Of a DNA stretch of 55,727 nucleotides, positions 1 through 8,397 are shown in pieces. The notes under the pieces are model-generated. The model was given only the letters and a program-made list of their open reading frames with translations. It searched no databases and was not told the DNA's origin. The stretch is from Capnocytophaga sp. GTDB taxonomy: Bacteria; Bacteroidota; Bacteroidia; Flavobacteriales; Flavobacteriaceae. The translations under genes and the position numbers were made by a program. The stretch lies in assembly GCA_030538675.1 (NCBI GenBank), contig JAUNTM010000006.1:1-55727 (forward strand), in the 5' to 3' direction. The stretch's first letter is position 1, and every line of letters begins with the position of its first letter.

Positions 1-80
1 AATTTGAAAATGCCGCTCTGATGTTTTAATGTTGAAAATCGCAACCGAGTAAGCAAAACATTTTCAAATTTTCAAATTAA
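1..80. repeat. Partial intergenic repeat related to the S23-element flank
   Basis: Positions 1-12 are complementary to 59-70, so the segment can fold into a 12-bp hairpin with a 46-nt loop. The stretch 43-78 (AACCGAGTA, 7 nt, then a 19-mer of ATTTTCAAA type) resembles 4849-4882 beside the four-helix-bundle gene, where the same AACCGAGTA precedes the same 19-mer by 6 nt. This suggests the window starts inside or just after another copy of that repeat family. The rest of the element lies outside the window, so its content is unknown. Confidence 0.6.
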
Positions 81-114
81 CACATCAACATCCTTTATTG
101 TAAATCAAAATGCG

Positions 115-122
115 TAACTTTG
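115..122 (+). promoter_or_regulatory. Bacteroidota -7 box for galE
   Basis: TAACTTTG matches TAnnTTTG, 49 nt before the galE start. The predicted transcript would start near 129. Confidence 0.6.
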
Positions 123-171
123 CACGACACCATTAATTAGTTTGATAAATAACCAAAACAAATAACATACA

Positions 172-1194
172 ATGAAAAAAATTGTAGTAACCGGCGGACT
201 CGGATTTATCGGTTCGCATACGGTGGTCGAATTGCAAAACTCAGGATTTGAGGTTGTGATCATTGACAATCTTTCCAATTCTTCCGCAGATGTACTCGAC
301 CGCATTACCAATATTACAGGAAAAAAACCTATTTTCGAGAAATTTGACCTACGCGACAAAGCCGATGTAACCGATTTCTTCAAACGCCATCAGGACATTG
401 CCGGCATGATACACTTTGCTGCCTCCAAAGCCGTTGGCGAAAGCGTAGAAAAACCACTGCTTTACTATGAAAACAATCTCGCTACATTGGTTTACTTGTT
501 GCAAGAATTGGGCAATCTCGACAGAGCACATTTTATCTTCAGCTCGTCGTGTACCGTGTACGGACAAGCCGATGAATTGCCTATCACCGAGAATGCACCC
601 GTAAAAAAAGCTGAATCTCCTTACGGAAATACCAAACAAATAGGTGAGGAAATCATATCCGATACTTGTAAAGTAACGCCTAACTTACAAGCTATTTCAC
701 TCCGTTATTTTAATCCAATCGGAGCACATCCTACTGCCGAAATTGGCGAATTACCTATCGGAGTGCCACAAAACTTGGTGCCGTTCATCACACAAACAGG
801 CATCGGTTTACGCGAAAAACTATCTGTATTTGGCGATGATTACCCGACCCCCGATGGCACGTGTATTCGCGATTACATCCATGTGGTTGACCTTGCCAAA
901 GCTCACGTAGTAGCATTACAGCGGCTTCTGCAATCCAAAAATGCTGAAAACTATGAAGTATTCAACGTCGGTACAGGAACGGGAAGCAGTGTATTGGAAG
1001 TGATACAAAGTTTTGAACGCGTAGCAGGCGAAAAACTCAATTACCAAATCGTAGGGCGGCGTGCCGGCGATATTACAGCCGCTTACGCCGATACCGACAA
1101 AGCCAACAACGTACTCGGCTGGAAAGCCCAATCTTCCCTCGATGAAGCGATGACTTCCGCTTGGAAATGGGAAAAAAAGGTACGCGGAAAATAG
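172..1194 (+). CDS. galE: UDP-glucose 4-epimerase
   Basis: Cytoplasmic NAD-dependent short-chain dehydrogenase/reductase that interconverts UDP-glucose and UDP-galactose, supplying sugars for surface polysaccharide and galactose use. The 340-residue length is normal for GalE. The N-terminal NAD-binding motif GGLGFIGS is at about residues 8-15, a serine run (SSS, 124-126) lies where the catalytic Ser/Thr is expected, and the YxxxK pair is Y151/K155. The C-terminal part carries the expected RYFNPIGAHP and GTGTGSSV stretches. The ATG at 172 follows the -7 box at 115-122. The gene appears monocistronic and ends in a strong hairpin at 1218-1252. Close paralogues (UDP-GlcNAc epimerases) cannot be fully excluded by eye. 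Confidence 0.95.
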   Translation: MKKIVVTGGLGFIGSHTVVELQNSGFEVVIIDNLSNSSADVLDRITNITGKKPIFEKFDLRDKADVTDFFKRHQDIAGMIHFAASKAVGESVEKPLLYYENNLATLVYLLQELGNLDRAHFIFSSSCTVYGQADELPITENAPVKKAESPYGNTKQIGEEIISDTCKVTPNLQAISLRYFNPIGAHPTAEIGELPIGVPQNLVPFITQTGIGLREKLSVFGDDYPTPDGTCIRDYIHVVDLAKAHVVALQRLLQSKNAENYEVFNVGTGTGSSVLEVIQSFERVAGEKLNYQIVGRRAGDITAAYADTDKANNVLGWKAQSSLDEAMTSAWKWEKKVRGK

Positions 1195-1217
1195 TCTTTT
1201 AGAAGAAATAAAACAAA

Positions 1218-1260
1218 AGACGGTCGGAGAAGTTGTACAACCCCGACCGTCTCTATTTTT
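1218..1260 (+). terminator. Intrinsic terminator after galE
   Basis: A perfect 10-bp stem (1218-1227 with 1243-1252, AGACGGTCGG) is followed by a T-rich run. It lies 24 nt after the galE stop. Confidence 0.85.
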
Positions 1261-1308
1261 TTCGCCGGATATAGATAGTATGCCGCCGCTACCTCCTATA
1301 CCCCATTT

Positions 1309-2043
1309 TTATTCTTTTACTGGCAATTTTGCATCCTCTAAATCTTGATTGGCCATACACGTGAAATTAAAATTTTTCGCCTCGAAATGTATCCAATATT
1401 TATTCGAATTATTAAATTTCACATGGTATTTCTCCTCTGAAAAATGCTCACTATCAGCACCTTTCGGATTAGGTGTCGTCAATGCTTGTCCTGTACTCAA
1501 TTGCAAGTCTACTGTACTGTCTTGTGCATTTGTTTCTATTATTTTCACCCAAGTATAACCGTTGGTAACAACCCTTCCCTGGCTATCGAGTATATTGATA
1601 CTTCCGTAATAGCGGTCTCCTACCTGCGGAAATGCTCCCAATTCGGCATACAGCTCCTTTTTCGCACTCCCCTTTATCAATTTTTCATAGGTCATATCTA
1701 CGGCAACAAACATAACCAGCCCGATGATAATCGCAAGCCATATTTTCCCGAAAAGTGTCCATTTAGTTCCGGCATTTTCCACCGGTAGATTTCCCGTAGC
1801 CGCTTCCCTAAAGAAATGATGCATTTCCGCAGTCCAATACTGCCTCTTCACCACACTACCGGTAGCGTCTTGGATGTAGAGACCTTCGTAGTTTTTCTTT
1901 ACGACTTTTAATAGAGGCCAAATATAAACTTCTGCTTTTTCCAGCACCAAAGTCATAGACTCCACTTTATTGCTTAGCGGACATCTCAGATTTTCTACTG
2001 CAATTTCTTTAACGGGAGTTCCGTGGTTACTGGCGAATAACAT
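1309..2043 (-). CDS. Unknown one-TM membrane protein
   Basis: No family recognised. The 244-residue product has an N-terminal region of about 100 residues without a signal peptide, one hydrophobic segment at about 101-116 (LAIIIGLVMFVAV), and a polar C-terminal domain of about 120 residues rich in Thr, Asn and aromatic residues. Without an N-terminal signal the orientation is uncertain; a cytoplasmic N-terminus and periplasmic C-terminus is the simplest reading. The residues around 30-70 (alternating hydrophobic, ending VKRQYW) could be a small beta domain. It stands alone between galE, which converges on it, and sufD, which runs the same way but is separated by a terminator at 2205-2239. I saw no clear -7 box upstream. 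Confidence 0.75.
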   Translation of the reverse strand: MLFASNHGTPVKEIAVENLRCPLSNKVESMTLVLEKAEVYIWPLLKVVKKNYEGLYIQDATGSVVKRQYWTAEMHHFFREAATGNLPVENAGTKWTLFGKIWLAIIIGLVMFVAVDMTYEKLIKGSAKKELYAELGAFPQVGDRYYGSINILDSQGRVVTNGYTWVKIIETNAQDSTVDLQLSTGQALTTPNPKGADSEHFSEEKYHVKFNNSNKYWIHFEAKNFNFTCMANQDLEDAKLPVKE

Positions 2044-2204
2044 AGCATGTGAATTTAGTTATGCTCAAAATCGAATATATGAATATATATCCTTACAAAC
2101 AAATACTTAAAGTAATTTTGATGCTTTCTATAGCCCATTGAGCTTTTTAGGCTCCTTGTGTTTATAGCTTGAGTCTAAGAAATAACACCCTTCTTTTTTC
2201 TTTC

Positions 2205-2239
2205 AAAAACAGACTGCCCTTCTCCGGCAGCCTGTTTTT
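2205..2239 (-). terminator. Terminator of the suf operon
   Basis: AAAAACAG (2205-2212) pairs with CTGTTTTT (2232-2239) and CTGCC (2214-2218) with GGCAG (2226-2230), interrupted by one internal mismatch. It starts 18 nt after the sufD stop. A-rich and T-rich ends on both sides could make it work in either direction. Confidence 0.8.
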
Positions 2240-2257
2240 AGTATGACAAATTATCGA

Positions 2258-3550
2258 TTAAAAATCAACGTTTACACCGAGCTTTTCCGAAATAAGTTGG
2301 TTTACCTTTTCCGAAAGTTCAGAAATTTTTACACTTTCAAGGACGGTATTGGCAAACGCATACATCAGTAGTGCCTGTCCTTCTTTTTTGGGAATACCGC
2401 GAGTTTGCAGGTAAAAAAGTGCGTCGGCATCCAGCTCGCCAATGGTACAACCGTGCGAACATTTTACGTCGTCGGCAAAAATTTCGAGTTGCGGTTTGGT
2501 GTAGATATTCGCTTTGTCCGAAAGCAAAATATTGTCGTTCTGCTGATAGGCATTGGTTTTCTGTGCGATTTTTTCCACCATAATTTTACCGTTGAACACG
2601 TTGGTACTGCGGTCGTCCACGATGCATTTGTAATCTTGGTGGCTTTCGCAATTCGGCTCGGCGTGGTTCACCAGCGTGTAGTGGTCTACGTGCTGTTTGT
2701 CTTTGAGAATGGTAACGCCTTTGAGGGTCGATTCCAGATATTCGCCTTTCTGGTAGAAATTCAAATTGTTACGGGTCAGGCTTCCGCCGAAGGAAAACGT
2801 ATGCACCGAAGCGTGGCTTTTCTCTTCTTGAGAAGCAAACGTATTGTCGATGAGCGATGCTTTTTCGTGGTCGTTTTGCAATTTGTAATAATCCAAAAAG
2901 GCACTTTTCCCACAGAAAATCTCGGTAACGCTGTTAGTCAATACGATGTTTTCAGAAAAACTCCGGTGGATTTCCACGATTTTGGCATCGGTGTTTTCTT
3001 CGGCAATGATAAGATTCCGCACATTGGCAAACAACGGAAACGACTGATTTGTAGTCAAATAAACGATTTGTATCGGTTTTTCAACAACTTTATTTTTTTT
3101 GATGCGGACGAACGTTCCGTGTGTTGCCGTTGCGGTATTGAGTTCCGTGAAAGCATCGTTTTTGTCGGCATTTTTATTGAAATAGTCCGAAACGATGGTT
3201 GCATATTCGGGTTTTGCAAACAGATTTTCGAGCGTATCGGCATCAAAAATATCCGAAGAAAAATCCGAAAGCTGGCTGTCCAATTGTCCGTTCACGAATA
3301 CCATTTTGAACGTATCGTTTTCCGTTAAGAAATACGGTTCCGCCTGCTTTTTATCCAAGTTGGAAGCCTCCGGCGTAAAGCGGAAATCGTTGTCGAGTAA
3401 CGCCACGAGCGAGGTATATTTCCAAGCCTCCTGCTTTTTGGTCGGGAAGCCCAGCGTGCGGAATGTTTCCGCTGCCTGCGTGCGGATTTCGGCAGGAAAA
3501 CGGTTTTCCGTACTTTGAATATGAGTGAGAATATTATGTATTAAATCCAT
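2258..3550 (-). CDS. sufD: Fe-S cluster assembly protein SufD
   Basis: Cytoplasmic subunit of the SufBC2D scaffold; it pairs with SufB to form the right-handed beta-helix heterodimer on which Fe-S clusters are built. The 430-residue length fits SufD. The C-terminal block KCSHGCTIGELD followed by LFYLQTRG is the conserved SufB/SufD core and contains the His typical of SufD. The N-terminus (about residues 1-130) is the variable helical part. The gene lies 12 nt downstream of sufC and is the last gene before the terminator at 2205-2239. In many Flavobacteriia the cysteine desulfurase sufS and sufE follow; here they do not, so the sulfur donor must be encoded elsewhere. Confidence 0.95.
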   Translation of the reverse strand: MDLIHNILTHIQSTENRFPAEIRTQAAETFRTLGFPTKKQEAWKYTSLVALLDNDFRFTPEASNLDKKQAEPYFLTENDTFKMVFVNGQLDSQLSDFSSDIFDADTLENLFAKPEYATIVSDYFNKNADKNDAFTELNTATATHGTFVRIKKNKVVEKPIQIVYLTTNQSFPLFANVRNLIIAEENTDAKIVEIHRSFSENIVLTNSVTEIFCGKSAFLDYYKLQNDHEKASLIDNTFASQEEKSHASVHTFSFGGSLTRNNLNFYQKGEYLESTLKGVTILKDKQHVDHYTLVNHAEPNCESHQDYKCIVDDRSTNVFNGKIMVEKIAQKTNAYQQNDNILLSDKANIYTKPQLEIFADDVKCSHGCTIGELDADALFYLQTRGIPKKEGQALLMYAFANTVLESVKISELSEKVNQLISEKLGVNVDF

Positions 3551-3562
3551 TTTTAACGAAAA

Positions 3563-4300
3563 TTATTTCAACCAATCGTATCCTTTTTCTTCGAGTTCGA
3601 GGGCAAGTTCTTTACCGCCCGATTTCACGATTTTTCCGTCGTGAAGCACGTGTACGAAATCGGGAACGATGTATTCCAACAAACGCTGGTAGTGGGTAAT
3701 AACCACCACGGCGTTGTCCTTTCCTTTGAGTTTGTTCACGCCGTTGGCAACGATACGCAGGGCATCGATGTCAAGCCCCGAGTCGGTTTCGTCAAGAATG
3801 GCAACTTTGGGTTCGAGCATTGCCATTTGGAAAATTTCATTGCGTTTTTTCTCTCCGCCCGAAAATCCTTCGTTAAGCGAACGCGACAAAAAGTCAGGAT
3901 TAATATCGAGCAACGCCGCTTTTTCTTTGATTTTTTTGAGCATTTCGGCGGCCGGCATTTCTTCCAAGCCTTGTGCTTTGCGGCTTTCGTTAATCGCCGT
4001 TTTTACGAAATTCGTTACCGAAATTCCGGGGATTTCCACCGGATATTGAAACGACATAAAAACGCCTTTGTGGGCACGTTCTTCGGGAGCATCTTCGAGG
4101 ATGCTTTCGCCATCAAGAAGGATATCGCCCTCACTGACTTCGTAGGTTTCGTTGCCTGCTACCACGGCCGACAGCGTACTTTTGCCCGCTCCGTTAGGTC
4201 CCATAATGGCGTGGACTTCGCCCGCTTTTACGGAAAGATTAATTCCTTTGAGTATTTCTCTGTCCTCCACAGAGGCATGTAAATTTTTGATTTCTAACAT
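3563..4300 (-). CDS. sufC: Fe-S assembly ATPase SufC
   Basis: ABC-type ATPase of the SufBC2D complex that drives structural change during cluster assembly; cytoplasmic, not a transporter. The 245 residues contain Walker [10 protein letters not shown] (34-42), the signature SGGEKKRNE (147-155, the SufC-type variant) and Walker [10 protein letters not shown] (169-177), followed by the switch His in VVITHYQR. The start codon at 4300 lies only a few bases after the repeat tract 4305-4438, so the normal upstream spacing to sufB has been replaced by repeats plus the S23 gene. SufB and SufC are needed in fixed ratio, so the inserted segment could affect their relative expression. Confidence 0.97.
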   Translation of the reverse strand: MLEIKNLHASVEDREILKGINLSVKAGEVHAIMGPNGAGKSTLSAVVAGNETYEVSEGDILLDGESILEDAPEERAHKGVFMSFQYPVEIPGISVTNFVKTAINESRKAQGLEEMPAAEMLKKIKEKAALLDINPDFLSRSLNEGFSGGEKKRNEIFQMAMLEPKVAILDETDSGLDIDALRIVANGVNKLKGKDNAVVVITHYQRLLEYIVPDFVHVLHDGKIVKSGGKELALELEEKGYDWLK

Positions 4301-4304
4301 TTTA

Positions 4305-4438
4305 ATTTGGAGATTTGAAAATTTGAAAATGATTTGCGTACTTTTATGTTGATTTGAAAATTTGGGGATTTGGAAATTTGAAAATGATTTTGCGTACTTT
4401 TATGTTGATTTGACAATTTGGAGATTTAAAAATGATTT
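4305..4438. repeat. About 2.4 tandem copies of a 55-bp repeat
   Basis: Units start at 4305, 4360 and 4416 (periods 55 and 56). Each begins ATTTGGRGATTT and carries GCGTACTTTTATGTTGATTT; the last copy is truncated after 23 bp. The first 30 bases (4305-4334) are complementary at 29 of 30 positions to 4861-4890 on the other side of the four-helix-bundle gene. No CRISPR architecture is present: there are no unique spacers. Confidence 0.9.
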
Positions 4439-4440
4439 AC

Positions 4441-4800
4441 TTACTCTTGTTTTTTTGTTTTTGATGTGATGATTATTTTATTGACGATATTGGCAATTTG
4501 CGTTAGTTTTTCTCTCAATTCTGATGTACTTGGATAATTCTTTGAAAAATCACAAAGTGCTAACCAATAATGCGTTTCATCTATTTCTTTAGCTGCAATC
4601 TTAAATTTATGTATAAAATCGGCTTTACTTTCTGCGTTTTGTGCTTCTCTAACGTTTGCTCCGATAGACGTTCCTGATTTTAATAATTGATTGGCAATCA
4701 CATATTTCTTATTTGCTTCCAACATTTCACAAAAATCAATGATTGCCAAAGCGAACTCAAAACTCAACCGAACAATAATATTTTCAGAAACCGGTTTCAT
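4441..4800 (-). CDS. Four-helix bundle protein (S23/IVP family)
   Basis: Matches the TIGR02436 type of small four-helix proteins, the family of the ORF in 23S rRNA intervening sequences and related to the Avd protein of diversity-generating retroelements. The 119 residues contain the family signature QLLKSGTSIGANVREAQ followed by a KADFIHKFKIAAKE helix and an ETHYWL segment. The function of free-standing members is not established; RNA or nucleic-acid binding is a common guess. It sits between sufB and sufC in the same direction, bounded by inverted and tandem repeats, and is visibly more AT-rich than the suf genes, which suggests later insertion. No recombinase or reverse transcriptase is nearby. 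Confidence 0.9.
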   Translation of the reverse strand: MKPVSENIIVRLSFEFALAIIDFCEMLEANKKYVIANQLLKSGTSIGANVREAQNAESKADFIHKFKIAAKEIDETHYWLALCDFSKNYPSTSELREKLTQIANIVNKIIITSKTKKQE

Positions 4801-4860
4801 TTATATAAATTCATCCTATAAAACCTGAAAAATTGTTTCCAAATTAAAAACCGAGTAGAA

Positions 4861-4900
4861 AATCATTTTCAAATTTTCAAATCCCCAAATTTCCAAATTA
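4861..4900. repeat. Inverted-repeat arm upstream of the S23 gene
   Basis: 4861-4890 is complementary to 4305-4334 at 29 of 30 positions, and the arm runs on to the sufB stop region. Paired in the suf transcript, the two arms would enclose the whole S23 gene in a long stem-loop. Confidence 0.9.
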
Positions 4901-4904
4901 TAAA

Positions 4905-6353
4905 TCATCCAACCGACCCTTCCAAGCTGATTTCCAGTAATTTTTGTGCTTCCACGGCAAATTCCATTGGCAGTTTATTAAGCACTTCTTTTGAAAATCC
5001 GTTTACGATAAGGGCAATGGCTTTTTCGGTGTCGATGCCACGTTGGTTACAGTAAAAAATCTGGTCTTCGCCGATTTTGGAAGTTGTGGCTTCGTGTTCG
5101 ATTTGAGCGGTTTGGTTTTTGGCTTCGATGTACGGGAATGTGTGAGCCCCGCATTCGTTGCCCATTAAGAGCGAGTCGCATTGCGAAAAGTTACGGGCAT
5201 TTTTGGCTCGCGAACCTACTTGCACCAATCCACGGTAACTGTTTTGCGATTTTCCGGCAGAAATCCCTTTGGAAATAATCGTTGAGCGGGTATTATTTCC
5301 CAAGTGAATCATTTTCGTTCCGGTATCCGCCTGCTGGAAATTGTTGGTAACGGCAATCGAATAAAACTCGCCAATCGAGTTGTCGCCTTTCAACACGCAC
5401 GACGGATATTTCCACGTTACGGCACTTCCTGTTTCCACCTGCGTCCACGAAATTTTAGCGTTTTTTTCGCACAATCCGCGTTTGGTAACGAAGTTGAATA
5501 CGCCGCCACTGCCGTTTTTGTCGCCGGGGAACCAGTTCTGTACGGTCGAGTATTTAATTTCGGCATTGTCAAGAGCGATGAGTTCCACCACGGCGGCGTG
5601 CAACTGGTTTTCGTCGCGTTGCGGAGCGGTACAGCCTTCCAGATACGACACGTAACTGCCCTCGTCGGCGATGACCAACGTGCGTTCAAACTGACCCGTA
5701 CCTGCCTGATTGATACGGAAATACGTAGAAAGTTCCATCGGGCAACGAACCCCTTTCGGGATATAGCAGAACGAACCGTCGGAAAATACGGCAGAGTTCA
5801 ACGCCGCATAAAAATTGTCTTTCTGGGGCACGACCGAACCGATGTATTTACGCACCAATTCGGGATACTCGCGGATAGCTTCCGAAATCGAACAGAAAAT
5901 AATTCCTTTTTCCGAAAGCGTTTTTTTGAAGGTCGTTGCTACTGATACCGAGTCCATTACGATGTCCACCGCCACGCCGGCAAGCCGTTTTTGTTCCTCC
6001 AATGAAATTCCGAGCTTTTTAAACGTATCGAGCAATTCGGGGTCTACCTCGTCCAAACTGTTGTATTTATCCTTTTTCTTAGGCGCGGAATAATACGAAA
6101 TATCTTGGAAATCAGGTTTTTTGTACGTTACGTTTGCCCAATCGGGTTCGGTCATTTCCTGCCATGCACGGAAGGCTTCGAGCCGCCACTCGGTCATCCA
6201 TTCGGGTTCTTCCTTCTTTTGCGAAATAGCCCTCACGATACCCTCATTGAGCCCTTTCGGAAACGTTTCCGACTCGATGTCCGTATAGAAGCCATACTCA
6301 TACTCTTTGGTTTCTAATTCTTTTTTAAGTTCTTCTTCGGTATATTTTCCCAT
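4905..6353 (-). CDS. sufB: Fe-S cluster assembly scaffold SufB
   Basis: Core subunit of the SufBC2D scaffold that accepts persulfide sulfur and iron; cytoplasmic. The 482-residue length is typical. The C-terminal half shows the conserved blocks [25 protein letters not shown] and [21 protein letters not shown], with Cys, Glu and His positions used for cluster assembly. The start at 6353 follows the A-type carrier gene by 51 nt. Its TGA stop at 4905-4907 abuts the repeat arm 4861-4900, so the S23 element begins directly behind sufB. No frameshift or missing domain is visible. Confidence 0.97.
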   Translation of the reverse strand: MGKYTEEELKKELETKEYEYGFYTDIESETFPKGLNEGIVRAISQKKEEPEWMTEWRLEAFRAWQEMTEPDWANVTYKKPDFQDISYYSAPKKKDKYNSLDEVDPELLDTFKKLGISLEEQKRLAGVAVDIVMDSVSVATTFKKTLSEKGIIFCSISEAIREYPELVRKYIGSVVPQKDNFYAALNSAVFSDGSFCYIPKGVRCPMELSTYFRINQAGTGQFERTLVIADEGSYVSYLEGCTAPQRDENQLHAAVVELIALDNAEIKYSTVQNWFPGDKNGSGGVFNFVTKRGLCEKNAKISWTQVETGSAVTWKYPSCVLKGDNSIGEFYSIAVTNNFQQADTGTKMIHLGNNTRSTIISKGISAGKSQNSYRGLVQVGSRAKNARNFSQCDSLLMGNECGAHTFPYIEAKNQTAQIEHEATTSKIGEDQIFYCNQRGIDTEKAIALIVNGFSKEVLNKLPMEFAVEAQKLLEISLEGSVG

Positions 6354-6404
6354 AAAATTACATTGTGAATAATAGGTTTTTTACTTACATTTCGATTGTT
6401 TGAT

Positions 6405-6734
6405 TTAGAGCGAAAAACTCTCGCCGCAACCACAAGTACGGTTGGCGTTGGGGTTGTTGAACACAAATCCCCGTCCGTTGAGTCCGCCCGAATATTCGAG
6501 CGTCGTACCAACAAGGTAGAGGAAGCTTTTTTTATCCACGGCGATACGGATGCCATTATTTTCAAATATCTTATCCGTATCGGCAGCTGTCTTGTCGAAT
6601 TTCAATTCGTATGAAAGCCCGCTGCAACCGCCACTTTTCACGCCCACACGGACAAAATCGTGCGAAGCATCGTAACCGTCCTCACCCATCAGGCTGACGA
6701 TTTTAGATTTGGCTATGTCTGATACCTGTATCAT
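6405..6734 (-). CDS. A-type Fe-S carrier (SufA/IscA/HesB family)
   Basis: Small carrier that binds a nascent Fe-S cluster or iron and passes it to apo-proteins. All three family cysteines are present: C37 in GGCSGL and C101/C103 in the terminal CGCGESF. The length of 109 residues is normal. As first gene of the suf operon it plays the SufA role here, although sequence alone does not separate SufA from IscA or ErpA. Transcription probably starts from the -7 box at 6857-6864, leaving a leader of roughly 115 nt. Confidence 0.93.
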   Translation of the reverse strand: MIQVSDIAKSKIVSLMGEDGYDASHDFVRVGVKSGGCSGLSYELKFDKTAADTDKIFENNGIRIAVDKKSFLYLVGTTLEYSGGLNGRGFVFNNPNANRTCGCGESFSL

Positions 6735-6856
6735 TTTATTGTTCCTTTCTGCAAATTATTTTTTATTTTTCCCTTACGGGGAATAGCTCACCCGTGTGAT
6801 AGCAGCCCGTCTTTTTGCATTTTTGCCTTCAAAAAGACTGACAATAATCAGTTTTG

Positions 6857-6864
6857 CAAAAATA
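6857..6864 (-). promoter_or_regulatory. -7 box for the suf operon
   Basis: On the minus strand this reads TATTTTTG, a match to TAnnTTTG. The leader of about 115 nt to the first gene contains C/G-rich segments near 6776-6815 that could fold, but I could not recognise a known riboswitch or an IscR/Fur site. Confidence 0.5.
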
Positions 6865-7003
6865 GGATTTTATATTTGACCTGCAATAGGTTGGGTATAT
6901 TAATATTATATAAATCTATAAGAAAAGCTTATTAAGCAACCGTAACGCCTCATTGACAACTCCGTTTCTGCACATTTGCCATTTCAAATCACAAAGAAGT
7001 TCG

Positions 7004-7011
7004 TAAGTTTG
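7004..7011 (+). promoter_or_regulatory. -7 box for the DoxX-like gene
   Basis: TAAGTTTG matches TAnnTTTG. The ATG at 7031 would lie only about 13 nt from the predicted transcription start. Confidence 0.55.
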
Positions 7012-7030
7012 CCACTAAAATCCTATTGAC

Positions 7031-7420
7031 ATGACAACAACTTTGGTATTGCTATTTGTTTTCCTTTCTATCACTTTCGGGTATAGTGCTTATGAGAAAA
7101 TTACAGCCTTCCGAAATTCGGAAACGTATTATAGTAACTACATCAAAAACAGGTTGTTGAGCCGTAATATGAAACTATTACTTTCAGGTATTATTTTCTT
7201 CGAAATCGTGATTTCACTGGCTTTGGCGGCAAGCATCATCGAGTTGGTGTGGCATCATTTTCCGTTTGCAGGCTGGGTGGCATTGGTCTGTGCGGCTGTT
7301 TTGCTCATTGTGTTTATGACAGGGCAACGCATCGCCCGCGATTACGAAGGGGCAAAAGGAACTGCGGTTTATTTTCTGCTTTGTCTTTTGGGAATACTGC
7401 TTATTGAATTTTTCTTTTGA
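7031..7420 (+). CDS. Small four-TM membrane protein, DoxX-like
   Basis: A 129-residue inner-membrane protein with four hydrophobic segments: about 4-21, 48-70, 78-95 and 108-128. An early conserved-looking SAYEKI segment and the overall four-helix layout resemble the DoxX/MauE-like group, whose members often act near thiol or respiratory redox systems. That assignment rests on topology and general look only. The gene stands alone between the suf operon (divergent) and the NigD-like lipoprotein gene. Its very short predicted leader would leave almost no room for a ribosome-binding site, as is common in this phylum. Confidence 0.8.
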   Translation: MTTTLVLLFVFLSITFGYSAYEKITAFRNSETYYSNYIKNRLLSRNMKLLLSGIIFFEIVISLALAASIIELVWHHFPFAGWVALVCAAVLLIVFMTGQRIARDYEGAKGTAVYFLLCLLGILLIEFFF

Positions 7421-7604
7421 AAAAAAACATACAAACTATTACTTTATATATTACTGTTTATTTATCTGTAAAATAATTATTTATAAATAAATATCTAGTT
7501 TCTTTGAAAAAAAATATTCGGATTGTCATGCAAGATATTCGCATTTCCGGTATTTATTAGTTGAACCTTTCAAAGAAAATGTATCACCTAATATCAATGA
7601 CGCC

Positions 7605-8282
7605 ATGAAACTTCATTATTCGCCTTACATCATAGGAATATTTTTATCGTTCCTTTTCGTTTCTTGCTTAAAAGATGACGACAATGACACCTCGCGCCTC
7701 TACCCCAATGCCCTTGTAACGGCAAAACATGCGGGCAACACTTTTTATTTGCAATTGGACGACAGCACTACTTTATTGCCTGTCAACTTGAGCAATTCGC
7801 CTTTTGGCAAAAAAGAAGTCAGGGCTTTGGTCAACTACAAGAAAACCGACGACCCTCACATTGGCTATAGCGAAGCCGTCCATGTTAATTGGATTGACAG
7901 TTTGCTAACCAAGAATATCGCCCCCAATCTCGGCGCTCAAAATAATTCTATCTATGGTACAGACCCTGTAGAAATTGTACGCGATTGGGTTACGCTCGTA
8001 GAAGACGGATTTCTTACCCTGCGCTTCCGGACTGTATGGGGGAGTACGCGTGTAATCCACAAGGTAAACCTCATCTCGACCAACAACCCTGATGACCCAT
8101 ACGAAGTGGCATTTTATCACAACGCCCAAGGCGACACTTACGGACAGATGAGGGATGCTCTGGTGGCTTTCAACTTGGACGAACTTCCTGATACACAAGG
8201 CAAAACAGTCAAACTTACACTCAAGTGGACATCATTCAACGGCGGCAAATCTACGCAGTTCGATTACCGGACACGAGAATAA
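7605..8282 (+). CDS. NigD-like surface lipoprotein
   Basis: A 225-residue lipoprotein. The signal peptide ends in a lipobox with Cys21 (VSC), followed by KDDDND, an acidic stretch after the lipid-anchored Cys of the kind linked to surface export in Flavobacteriia and Bacteroides. The mature part resembles the NigD-like family of Bacteroidota (N-terminal OB-like part and C-terminal beta-sandwich), known from bacteriocin-linked nig operons but widespread without a proven function. No other nig genes are nearby. The upstream 184 bp (7421-7604) are AT-rich and hold no other gene that I can see. Confidence 0.8.
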   Translation: MKLHYSPYIIGIFLSFLFVSCLKDDDNDTSRLYPNALVTAKHAGNTFYLQLDDSTTLLPVNLSNSPFGKKEVRALVNYKKTDDPHIGYSEAVHVNWIDSLLTKNIAPNLGAQNNSIYGTDPVEIVRDWVTLVEDGFLTLRFRTVWGSTRVIHKVNLISTNNPDDPYEVAFYHNAQGDTYGQMRDALVAFNLDELPDTQGKTVKLTLKWTSFNGGKSTQFDYRTRE

Positions 8283-8334
8283 CATGCTGCTATTCATTTA
8301 TTTATAAAACATTTAGAAACAATCCCAACGTTTG

Positions 8335-8342
8335 TATCTTTG
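8335..8342 (+). promoter_or_regulatory. -7 box for the ECF sigma operon
   Basis: TATCTTTG, a match to TAnnTTTG, with the GTG start at 8398. Confidence 0.6.
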
Positions 8343-8397
8343 CACGATACAATCCGTTGGGGTTCTGTAAAAAACTCAAACGATACGCAAATACTAC

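Noticed and set aside
2405..3328. A 307-codon plus-strand open frame
   Set aside because: It is antisense to sufD, which is a clear family member; the translated frame has no motif and an odd Phe/Val-rich composition.
4305..4438. CRISPR-like array
   Set aside because: The units are contiguous 55-bp tandem repeats without unique spacers, and no cas genes are near.
4441..4800. Toxin-antitoxin or restriction function for the four-helix-bundle gene
   Set aside because: The sequence matches the S23/IVP family and no partner gene is present.
7605..8282. Bacteriocin (nig) operon
   Set aside because: Only the NigD-like lipoprotein is present; none of the other nig genes accompany it.
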